Source: Oscheius dolichura
Taxonomy: Eukaryota; Nematoda; Chromadorea; Rhabditida; Rhabditidae
Direction of reading: 5' to 3'
DNA length: 64,000 nucleotides
Assembly: GCA_932521035.1 (NCBI GenBank)
Contig: OW051494.1
Coordinates: 3,706,001-3,770,000 of the forward strand
Part shown: positions 29,412 through 42,063 of the stretch, piece after piece
Layout of the letters: each line of letters begins with the position of its first letter
Numbering within the stretch: the stretch's first letter is position 1
Notes under the pieces: generated by a model
Told to the model about the DNA's origin: nothing
What the model saw: the letters and a program-made list of their open reading frames with translations, nothing else
Databases searched by the model: none
Made by a program: the position numbers and the translations under genes

Positions 29412-32135
29412 TTATAAAAGGCAACGACGAACATCACGCTCCTCTAGGGGCAGAGGCCACTCGCCAACACAATCAGGTGCTTCACGACGATAATTGGGAC
29501 GACTAGGACGACGAACTTGGCGTAAAAGATCAGGATCAACTTTGGGAGATAATAAGCGATAGCCCGGTATCTGAATAAATAAATCGTTATATAAAACGTT
29601 TGAAAGTAATATAAAAAAATTTAAACAATACCGGAGCACTAAGATCATCGACAAACATCCTGCATGCACGTTGCTTCATCCATATTTTATAGTCTTTATC
29701 CATTCCCTTCACGATCATTCCTATATTTCGGAACATGTACTGTAGACAACGATGAATAAATATGAACTGCAGTGGTGTTTCAACACTAAACGAGCGTTGT
29801 GCGCGTAGAAATTGTACACATTGTTGAACAAGATGCTAAAACAGTTAACACATTACATAAATGCTCACCTTATATGCAGGCCCTTTAATAAGACTACATA
29901 TGGCGATCTCAATTCCAACGAGACAAGCTGCTCTAGAAATACCCAAACAATCATGAACAATAACAGGTCGAGTGCAATCTCGGGCTAAACGGAGGAGGTT
30001 TAGAGGAGAAACCATATTGCTAGAGTTATTCATATTTCCCTGCCAATGTTCGAGACGGTGCTAAAAAACGTTGCAGACTAATTGTAATGGTACCTCTTCT
30101 CCATCTGAGCCAGTTATCTGAATAGATGTGATCCTAAACAAAGGATCAGAAGAAGTGTTTACTCCCATATTTTGTATGATAAGACCGTAATATTTCAAAG
30201 GAGGAGAATCGATTGTTCTAATTCTAATCTATTAGAAAAATAAAAGCTAACCTTGGCCAGTAACGAGCGCATTTTTTACTTTCTTTTCTACTGACGAGCA
30301 TAAAAATGTATGACGCTTTCTCTTGCCATACCATTCGCCAAAAATCACCTGGAAACTTGCGATTTACTCTATCTGAAAACAAGCCTACCAATGGTGTTCT
30401 CCATAGGCGCTTGAGTTAAGATGAACTCATTAAACAGAGGGCCGCCTGATATTCTGTTGGCATGTATGAAGTCATTTTCTCCAGGAGGATATGACAGTAT
30501 TACGCGCGTGGAGTCGCGACAATGCACGTCTAAGAAAAAGTTAATGAATTTGCATAATTGTTCACTTCGATTACGACACTTCTCCTTATTGTTATCAGAG
30601 GCATCGTGGGTAAACGGAATGTGATTGACTTGATTGTCAAGGATTTCGAATCTTCGCTCCATACCTCCAATAATAGAACTTCCAAACATTTGCTTTTTAG
30701 CAGGGCCAAACATACGTTTACCAAGCATAATGTTGTTATAATCTAAAATTTAAAATGAAACTAGCTTCAACTGCATACATTTTCCTGTTAAAACTTTGTC
30801 TACATCGGAACGCACAAAATCTACATACAAGTTCATCCGATCTTGGAAACCATTAGGATCAAACTGCTTATTCATGTACTCAATGAGTGAAGTATTACTA
30901 AAATATTTTTACAAATGAACGGGTGCGCTTACCTAAATGCTGTTTCATCATGCGTGTATAACCATTGACTAGTATCATGCTCCGCTAATAATCGCATGTA
31001 TAGCACTTGAGCTCTTGCCTCTGGTAAGGTAATTGAGCGATTATCAGTAAAAAAGCGAGAAGGTATTCCAGTCTGCTCACAAATCTTCTTTAAGGGAAGG
31101 ACCCAGCCTTGACCGTTTTCAAGTCTCTTCTCCTTTTTGTCGCTCAAAAAAAGATCAGTATAGCGGTACTTCCATTTTTTGTCGTATTTCTGATCATAAA
31201 GCAAATGTTGATTTAAAGCTGAATCTGTGCGACATTTATTGACAAGCAACTTCATTTCGGTATCACTTACAGCTAAAATAAATATATTAAGTTAAGATCG
31301 ATGACCTACTGTGCACAGCATTGCTACCTTGCGCAAAAGCTCTATCAGCGTTTATTCTGTTCTGCTCTATAATAAGTGATGCGTGCAAAGAATAAACTCC
31401 AGGAGAATCTTCTGTTGTCTAGGAAGAAGAAGTAATAATGCAGACAAGGCCTACTCCGCGTTTCTTTGAAGAAGGTGCTAATTTGAGCCTCTCTATGAGT
31501 TTGGGTTGAACTTCAATAGCTGTCCGTGTTGCAAAAAGTTTCATCCTGGCAGCTTTTAACTGCTTTGTCATAGCGGCTAGAGAAATTCCTCTAATTGACT
31601 TATTTTGCATATCCATTGTTGATTCAACCAATTTGGAAAGATTACATGTAGCATTCTGCTTCCTTTTACCGTTAGGGGCACCTCGAGCTGTCTCTATTAC
31701 ATCATCGGATAGAATTGAATCATTAATAATCCTACAAATTTGTTATACAACTAAGAAATGCCAACTTTTTCTCCTTATCAGCAATTTTCTTCACTTTTTT
31801 GCGAAAACGCTTTCCAGAATCAAGTGCACCATAATTGTTTGGAACGCAATATTTCCCATGGCTATTTATAGGATAATCACCGGCAATAGAGCGAGGCCTT
31901 GTTCTGAAAACCCCGAAAGAATAGTGCAGACATAAGAAACATACACTAATCCAACGCTACTGATTTCAGAGTCCGACTCATCCCCATAGAAACTTTTAAG
32001 GCTAATTGGATGAGTTTTTTTCTCCAAAGTTCGAGACTGATTCTACAATGATGACATAAATAGAAAACGCTAATTGCTTACAATAGCCGATAGTTGAAGA
32101 AGATGCGCTTCACTTTTTCCATCCGACCGTGGCAT
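29412..32135 (-). CDS. PTP-like pseudophosphatase (EGG-3/4/5-like), nematode
   Basis: Multi-exon protein with a long N-terminal region (MPRSDGKSEAHLLQLSAI; later QGWVLPLKKICEQTGIPSRF and EARAQVLYMRLLAEHDTSQW) and a C-terminal tyrosine-phosphatase fold. Fold markers include DSTRVILSYPPGENDFIHAN, FILTQAPMENTIG, KKCARYWPR and CTRPVIVHDCLGISRAACLV. The catalytic loop HCx5R reads HDCLGISR, so the nucleophilic Cys is Asp. The WPD loop reads EHWQGNMNNSSN, so the general acid is gone too. The protein therefore should bind rather than hydrolyse phosphotyrosine, as known for the nematode EGG-3/EGG-4/EGG-5 group that restrains the MBK-2 kinase at the oocyte-to-embryo transition. Assignment to that group is inferred from the double loss and the long N-terminus. 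The start codon follows a TTTTCAG acceptor by two bases. Confidence 0.8.
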
Positions 32136-32574
32136 GCCTGAAAACGGTACAATTGCAGAAGAGACGGAAAAGCAAGAACTATCAAGCACCAAGAAATATT
32201 GACCGCAAATGGAAGCGTTGCCCAAGCTAAAGAGAAGTTACCGCGCGGAACGCCTAATAAAAAGATCACCCGCCAAGATACTTGTTCAAGAGGGATTCTC
32301 GTGTGAACTCCTTTGTTGAGGAAAAGTGTTGCCAAACGGTGTTTCTATTGAATATTTTGTACTGTTGTTACACAAAATATTAGTAGATGGTCCATCCATC
32401 TTTCCTGACGAAAGTAGAGTGATTTATTTAGCTTTTCTTCTTTAGACGCGTTCAAGTGAATCGAGCCGTCTCTGACTCAAGTCATCCTCGCCTACGTGTC
32501 TGTATTTCTTCTGAACGCCCAGTTCTGCTTGAAATATATAACACTTCCCTTCATATATATCTCGTAATTCAGTC
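32136..32574. other. Intergenic between divergent genes, nothing recognised
   Basis: Region between the divergent pseudophosphatase and serpentine receptor genes. GAAATATATAACAC near 32531 is a candidate TATA-like element about 45 nt before the receptor ATG. Confidence 0.35.
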
Positions 32575-33701
32575 ATGGGTTTCGGAGAAATACCTCTCTA
32601 CCACTTGCTGGCGCATCCCTTTGTCCTCCTCTCGGCCATTCTCTATGTCTACCTCGTCGCTAATATTCTGCGACGTCGTCGAGCAGAGTCGTCTCTATTC
32701 CAAACTCCGTTCTTCACTCTCGTGGTTGGCCAAGCTTTCTGGGATCTGTCCATGTTCTCCGTGGCCTTCTTTCTCGTCTTTTGCCGTCGCTACCTCCTCT
32801 TTCCATTCCCCCCGTCCGAAAATAGCTTCTACCCTAAATCCATCTACTTCCTCCAAACCGTCTTCACAAATTGTATGTATATGAGCAGTGTGCTCTACGC
32901 CCTCAGCCGAATGACTGCCTTCATCTGGCCAGCCAAACAAGATACGGTAAGTGTTCTCTCTGGGCAGATACTTCTAATTTTTCAGCTCTGGAGCACGAGG
33001 AATATCTTCTTGGCCATGGTTTTGATAGGTAGCTTAGCCTGTGTCAATGTTGGTCGTCTTTTTATCGGGAATCCCTCCGTCTCGTTAAGAATAATCGCCC
33101 CGGGCAGGATGAAGATGTTCCAGGATGATTCCCTGCTCCAGGTGGCCGCCCTCCTGGCCCCTAACTGTCATTTTCAGCAAGACAGCTACCAAGACTTGAC
33201 CCTCAGCGTCGGCTGCTGTCTGATCTGCTTCACCATCTACACCTGGGCTGCTTGGCGGTCCAAGTCCCTCGGGACTAAGGGCGACATGGTAGGGGCTCTC
33301 CGGTCTTATAACTTCTTCCTTCAGCGCTACCAAAAAAAGTTCTTGTTCTGTGCCATCACGACTTTCCTTCCCTATATCCCGAATGCCATCAAGTCTTACC
33401 TTCTGATCTATGCCGGAGTCACAGACGATGATATACTGACGGGTTACTGTATCGAAGCCTGGTAGTCCGCCCTCTTGCCCTAATAATTCTATTTAGGCTC
33501 TTCGTGACCTATCTCATGTCCCTTGCCCAACCCTGGGTTCTCCTCTATAATTATCCAAGAATTCGTCCGTCATTGGGGCAGAGCCAACCCTCAGAAACAT
33601 CGCGCAGTCTCAATCAAATGGCCAGTGAGCAGTCCAGTCGTTTAAATCACCTCGCCTCCCGTCAGAAGACGGCCACCCCAGTTATTACCCCTGTTGGCTG
33701 A
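32575..33701 (+). CDS. Serpentine (7TM) receptor, Srg-like
   Basis: Three exons encode a seven-helix membrane protein. Hydrophobic segments: PFVLLSAILYVYLVANIL (TM1, followed by RRRRAESS), FFTLVVGQAFWDLSMFSVAF (TM2), FTNCMYMSSVLYALSRMTAF (TM3, with SRMTAFIWP at the DRY position, as NR.TA...P in Srg receptors), FLAMVLIGSLACVNVGRLF (TM4), LTLSVGCCLICFTIYTWAAW (TM5), KKFLFCAITTFLPYIPNAIK (TM6) and LFVTYLMSLAQPWVLLYNYP (TM7). The tail is Ser/Gln-rich. The first intron (39 nt, 32949-32987, GTAAGT...TTTCAG) is a multiple of three and would read through if retained. Srg receptors are a nematode-specific chemoreceptor superfamily; a chemosensory role is inferred. The coding sequence is GC-rich, unlike its AT-rich neighbours. 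Confidence 0.8.
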
Positions 33702-34161
33702 GCGACAACTCTTATTTAAAAAATCAGCATACCGGTCAATAAACACTTTGCACAAATTGGTACACTGGATCAAACGGTTGAAGCCGGTAATGACGAATGC
33801 TTACAAAGGAATTGCTCATCCATAATTTTTGTGACGCTTTCACGTTCATTGAGTTTTTCTATACATACGGTCGACGCATTTTTAAATCTGGACACGACTC
33901 AATGAAAAAAAACGCAATAGCGGAATGAAATTGTACGCTTTCCAAAAAGACCTGGTCTCTTCACATTCGAAGTCATCATGGTATAATCCTACCCTAATGG
34001 GGAGATCTCTGTCCATAAAGTGAGAGAAGCAGAAAAATCTGGCCGTCAAATTTTTAATCCCAACGGGGCCGAAGGCATACTTGTCGTTTTTAGAGAATTT
34101 AAAGAATAGTTTTATACACGTTTGTGACAAGATTTTAACATACACCGTAATATAACCGAGA
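33702..34161. other. Convergent intergenic region with dispersed repeat
   Basis: Between the 3' ends of the receptor and XPB genes. It contains one copy of a repeat family (33982-34081) also found in an ABCA intron. An AATAAA at about 33739 may be the receptor's polyadenylation signal. Confidence 0.5.
33982..34081. repeat. Dispersed repeat family 1, copy A
   Basis: Shares with 44001-44186 its beginning (TAT-A-ATCCTACCCTAAT), AGATCT...TCTG..., GCCGTCAAATTTTTAATCCC and its end (GAAGGCATACT, versus GGAGGCATACT). It is shorter than the other copy because it lacks the TCTG microsatellite and a central block. Confidence 0.7.
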
Positions 34162-37107
<2,946 letters not shown>

Positions 37108-38348
37108 CTGAAAAACGTCCTTATTGTATATATCCAGAACGTCTCAAAAGAAAATTAAGACGCACTTATTCGACACTGCAGAGACAGACACAGCTGTCTG
37201 TATTATGAAATACTACGAGATTTTCGAAGTCACTTTTGCCGCAGCGTTTTTTGGGAGGGACTGAGAGTGTACCACAAGAGACCAAAAAAGGCTAACTGAG
37301 ATGTACAAATGGTTTAAATCAAAGCTAGAGCAACTGGGAGAGGATAAGAAGAGCTTACATTTTTTACCACCATGCCTGATGTCTTCACTGATTCAGTGAG
37401 GAGGTGTCAGATCGCATATACTTGTAATCTTCGCAATCAAATAGCCGACTGTAACTGAAAAAGGAAAATTCAAGACAGTTTGTCCTCTAGAAGAATGTAG
37501 CCGATAGAACTTTTTCGAGTTCGGAATACACTGCGCGAATTTCGGATTTGCTTCATTAGCAGTGGAGCGCGCTTACGGAGTCAAAAAAGTCGATCGATCG
37601 ATATATTGGCAACCCGTCTCGGCTGGTCTTACAGTAATATTGTTGTTGTTGTAATATTGTTCCAGCCTTCCAGAATCTCTCCTTGCCATTCTACAGTTTG
37701 ATCTGCTGGTCGGTGGCTGCAATCTCGCTTTCCTCAACCCCAAATTACTATAAGACAGCTAAGAAAATCCAAAAATATCGTTGAATAGAAAAGAAACAAG
37801 CAATTTCAATAGAAAACCCGTTGAAATTCACAACATTCGTTTTTCGCTGACAAGGGAACTTTTTCAAAAAGCGATGCGTTCCATCGATCAATGACGAAAC
37901 TGAAAAACAGGAAATGTGGACCGCAGTATTAAAAATTTGTGGCTCTAAAAATCACATTTTCGGAGCAAAGCCAGGTTACTGTTTATGGGGCCATTCTCAT
38001 AGAAAGTTCGAAAAATGTAGCTCAAAGTGGCCAGTCGCGCCTAGGCTCGGCAGACGATTGTCCGATCCCCTGCACCCGTAAAGTCTCGGCAGTCGTCTCA
38101 TTATTCAAAGCAGTTACAAAACTGTGGCGCCTTTATACCTCCGTCTTGTCGTTCCACTTATTCAGCGCTCTCCTGTAAACCTCGGCAGGAAACAGGCTAA
38201 TACGGTAGCTTATAAAGTACAAAAGTTTCTGCAATGTGTGAAAAATAAATAATTTACTGACAAGAATAGAGGATGAGACCTCGAGTATCACAAGCACAAT
38301 AAACACATAAATAAGTATATAAGAAATGAATATGTACAGTAGCCGTTG
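37108..38348. other. 1.2-kb intergenic, nothing recognised
   Basis: AT-rich spacer between the XPB start and the SGF29 stop. It contains a short GTT/TTG microsatellite (about 37640-37660) and TCGATCGATCGATATAT near 37589. No exon or RNA gene could be supported. Confidence 0.45.
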
Positions 38349-39571
38349 TCACTCAACTTCGTCGAAGATGTTCAACTTCTTCTTGTGGGATTTGATCTCC
38401 TTGTAGGTGACTGCGTAGCGCTGGGGCACCCGGGAGGGAGGCGACCACCCCGAGGGATAGACCTTGTCCTCAAACGAGATCAAATAGTCGTCTACGGCCG
38501 TCTGGGGCTGTCGTATTATCACCCCTAAATAGAAAATATAGACCAGCGGGTGGAGGGGGTACCTTTATAGAAACAGGTCGTCTGGGGGTAGAGGGCGAGG
38601 ACGATGGCCTCCGGGGGGAAGAGGGCGTGGGCATCCTTCTGGGGGTCTGCCCGATATTTCGGCAGGGCAATGAGTCGTCTGAAGGGGGTTATAGAGCCGG
38701 CCGAGGGGGTTACTTTCGGAAGACAGAGAAGGTGGTGCCTCCCCGCTTGGGGGGCTCGTCGTCCTCGAAGGGCGGGTACTGGTAGCAGTCGTAGCGGGGC
38801 AGGGGCTCGGCCAGGGCGGCCGGCATCGTGTTGGCCTCCGCGAGACACGTCCTCCACCGGGCGAACGTATCATCCTCGTCCTTGCGCCTCTTCAGCACCT
38901 CCTCCAGGTGTTGGCTCCTCGTCAGCTGCACCCTGCTCGGGCCCTCCACCTTCGGCTCGTTCTTCTCCTTGCAATCCACGTCCTTCAGGTCGTATTTCCC
39001 GCTCGGGTGGACGTGTAGCACCTGAATTGCGTGTTCCTCTCCTCCGCGCCGAGCCCACCTCCACCAGGATCCACGTCTCGTCGTAGTAGGCCGCGCAGAA
39101 CTCGCCCACCTCGAGAGGCTTCGTCTCGTCTACGGCACACGCGCCGATCCCCACCGGGGCATACGGCTCTTTTACTGTACTCACCCACAAGGGAAGTGTC
39201 TGCGCCTGGAATTATTCTTTTTTCTTCTAAAAGTTAGCCGAGAAAACCTGGAAGTAGAGAAGTTTCATGAGGAGACAGCGGTTATTCCGGAGATTTTCAA
39301 AAATACTCTTCTGCTCGTATTCCCTGATTTGTCGAACTTTATCCAGCAATCCCCTAAAATGTTTCCGTGACTGGGGATAGCCGACCAACCTCAAATAGAC
39401 TTCCTGGGATTCTGATGTTCGTAACAGATGTTGTTGGAGTTCTTTGGCTTTTGTTCTATTTTTGGTACTCGTGAAGTTCGGGGATTTGTCCAGAAAATCT
39501 TGAACAGACTGCAGGGCATCGTTCAATTTATCCTGTTTCATTTGAACTTGATTTAGCTGAATTGTATTCAT
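38349..39571 (-). CDS. sgf-29: SAGA-associated factor 29 (SGF29), tandem Tudor protein with inserted segment
   Basis: SGF29 reads H3K4me3 for the SAGA/ATAC acetyltransferase complexes. N-terminal coiled coil (MNTIQLNQVQMKQDKLND, LLDKVRQIREYEQKSIF), then TLPLWVSTVKEPYAPVG. Tudor 1 begins GEFCAAYYDETWILVEVLHV and, across a 38-bp intron, HPSGKYDLKDVDCKEK. Tudor 2: RLIALPKYRADPQKDAHALF, PPEAIVLALYPQTTCFYK (the conserved H3K4me3-reading block LALYPQTT.FY), then DDYLISFEDKVYPSGWSPPS and the C-terminal KKK motif (SHKKKLNIFDEVE). About 75 residues absent from human SGF29 are inserted between DVDCKEK and RLIALPKY, including LEEVLKRRKDEDDTFARW and DCYQYPPFEDDEPPKRGG. 5' exons are AT-rich and 3' exons GC-rich. 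A splice that skips this ATG could instead fuse the gene to the upstream frame. Confidence 0.93.
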
Positions 39572-39581
39572 TTTTTTTTCT

Positions 39582-40227
39582 TCAAGGGAATATGCCAACC
39601 TTCGAATGAACGTCCTTCTTCAAAGTAAGAACGTGTGCCCGTTTTTCTCGGTCATAGAATGACCACTGCTGCCTTATTGGCGGCCCTTCTTTTTTTCTTT
39701 TCTTCTTTATTTCTTGTCCGGCTTCTTTCTTCAATCGTATTGATTCCTTCTTCTTTTCTTTCATTTTCTGCCGTCGTTGATCATCTTCGCATTCCTCGTC
39801 TGGCATATCCATAACATAACTTTCGATAAAGACTCGTCTCTTCCTTTTTTCTTTTGTGAATACCTCCCTATGCGGACAATCATCATATTCTTCTGTAATC
39901 ATCTGAAAAGGGTAGTTATTGATTGTGGATGGGGAAGGAAGTGAATTCACGAGGACAAGGTAAATGCGAACGGGAAGGACTCGTATCGAGCGAATATGGA
40001 ACAGCAGTAGCCGCAATTGCGTATGGAAAATTGAAGACGCTACCGAACCAATCAGGAGGACAAGAAACGAGAAGAAAAGAAGAAGGGAAAGGAACAGCTC
40101 TCGGTGATTCCCGATCAAAATGAGGCATATGTTTTGCTCTGATAACTTCAAAACCGGTGGATATATCGGAAACGGGTGTATTCTCTTTTCCAATGAGTGG
40201 CGATACACCTTGAGACGACTCATACAT
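39582..40227 (-). CDS. Lys/Glu-rich protein upstream of SGF29 (operon partner or N-terminal extension)
   Basis: Two exons: MYESSQGVSPLIGKENTP with GFEVIRAKHMPHFDRESPRA, then after TTTTCAG: MITEEYDDCPHREVFTKEKR, VFIESYVMDMPDEECEDD, a long basic helix (KMKEKKKESIRLKKEAGQEI) and QQWSFYDREKRAHVLTLKKD. The frame ends VGIFP-stop at 39582, only 10 nt before the SGF29 ATG. Alternatively, a GTTGGC...ATTCAG intron (43 nt) would remove this stop and the SGF29 start and join HSK in frame to LNQVQMKQ, making one longer SGF29. No family was recognised. Sequence alone cannot decide between dicistronic and fused structures. The first exon is the weakest part of the model. Confidence 0.5.
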
Positions 40228-40574
40228 CTTCTCATAATTAGGTCCAATAACTAGACTAGAACATGATAGATTCTATGAGAAACAGGGAAAGCAGCAAGCG
40301 AATATTCCGGTCACTTTATCATCCTCTGTACAGGAAATATCATCACATCGCTTCCTCAGTCATTACTCACCCTGCGGACTCGTCAGATTGATTTTCAGAG
40401 ATAAGAGCAGCCTGTTATTATTATGGAGGTTATCATAAGAGGGTAAAGAGCGCCGAGGTAATCGTTTCTTCTGTTCTTTTACACTATCGATGCAAAAGTC
40501 ACGGACTCGGGAATATCACGTTATTGTCATGTTTTTGTGTTTTGCACGTTTTACAAACTAGTTTCAGTCTGAAA
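40228..40574. other. Divergent intergenic region, nothing recognised
   Basis: Shared upstream region of the SGF29 cluster and the steroid-dehydrogenase-like gene. No obvious core element; a TTTCAG acceptor lies just before the dehydrogenase ATG. Confidence 0.35.
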
Positions 40575-41770
40575 ATGTTCCGCTTCGATGTTGGTTCATT
40601 TTTCTTGGGAGCTGGCGTGGTCATCTTCCTCTATTTCTTCTACCATATTCTTCTTTCTTTATACAATATTATTTTCCCCTATCTTCTTTTGAAACCTGTT
40701 GATCTCCATAAAAACGCGGGTGCAACATGGGCAGGTGAGGAATGTATGAAAATAATCCATATATAGCAAATATTAGTTGTCACGGGATCAACTGATGGTA
40801 TTGGAATGGCTTATTCTTGGGAATTAGCACGGAAAGGTTTCAATATTCTCCTGATTTCCCGAACTCAACTGAAATTGGACAACACAAAGCGAGAAATTTC
40901 AGAGGCTTTTCCGAATGTAACCCCTTTGTGGAAAATATGAAACAAGTCAATTATAGATTCAAGTAGATACGTTGGCATTTGATTTTTCCACAGGATGTGG
41001 TTCGGACTACAATGCCCTAGTGGGCTATTTACAAAATAAGCAAATTGGGATTTTAGTCAACAATGTTGGTGGAATTTCTGATTACCCGGATGTAAGCTTG
41101 TATATTCCCACAAAAAAAGTAAATCCTTTCCAAGATTCTTCACAAATCAGTTGACGATGTCACTAAACTTGGAGCCGAAGTAAATATCAACGTACTCCCA
41201 TCGACAATTGTACAACTCTTCTTGGTTTCAAATATGCCCTTTCAATTTTAGCTGTGTGCTGCTGTCCTTCCTCAAATGGTTTCAAGAAAAGCCGGTATTA
41301 TTGTGAATGTCTCGTCAGCAGCCTCCACTTGGAAATTTAAAGGATGGGCTATTTACTGTGCATCAAAGGTGCCTATATAACTGCATTGGAATAGCTGTTT
41401 AACGGATTTAGAAATATGTCAGTTGGCTCACAGAAATAATGCAACGCGAATACGAATCATACGGGATCACTGTACAGTTACTGATGCCAATGCTCGTAGT
41501 TACAAAATTGTCTAAAGTCGATAAACCTTCGTTCTTCGGGCCGGACGCTAAAACCTATGTAAAACAAGCAGTTCGAACTATTGGACTCGTAAAGGAAACT
41601 ACCGGATATATTACCCACCAAATACAAGTGAGGAGGAGAAAACAAAACCATGAGAAAATAACTTGCAGTACGAAGGATCCAAGTACGGTCCGCAATGCAT
41701 CTTGGACTATGTGATCGCCAAGAAGAATGACGAACTACGGGAAATATCTCGACAGAAGTGGGCTAAATAA
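40575..41770 (+). CDS. 17beta-HSD type 12 / very-long-chain 3-oxoacyl-CoA reductase (LET-767-like SDR)
   Basis: ER-membrane short-chain dehydrogenase; family members reduce 3-oxoacyl-CoA during fatty-acid elongation and, in nematodes (LET-767), act in branched-chain and long-chain lipid synthesis. N-terminal TM segment (SFFLGAGVVIFLYFFYHILL), then the NADP-binding motif as VVTGSTDGIGMAYSWELAR, the NNVGG motif (IGILVNNVGGISDYPD), the catalytic serine region (GIIVNVSSAASTWKF) and the YxxxK pair (AIYCASKKYVSWLTE). The C-terminal part includes QREYESYGITVQLLMPMLVV and ends KNDELREISRQKWAK. No dilysine tail is seen. Short exons, about seven. The ATG lies 7 nt after a TTTCAG acceptor. It converges with the ABCA gene. 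Confidence 0.94.
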
Positions 41771-42063
41771 ACATATTTTAGACTGTATATTTATATATTA
41801 AATTCTGTAGTGAATCAGGAAAAAGGCATGTAAAGCTTGGAAAACATACAATGTACAAAAACATCAAAAAAGGAATATGCTTTAAATACAAAAACAAGTG
41901 AAGAGACGGTAAAACAGCACCGAGCAAAAAAAATGGAATAGATTTGAAATTGGAAAAGCGATTCGCTCACGAAATAATTATAAAATCTGTTAAAACCACG
42001 AGTCACCTGCTTTTAACAGTATATATAAAACATTACCTTCTTCTAATTACGGAAGGAATTACT

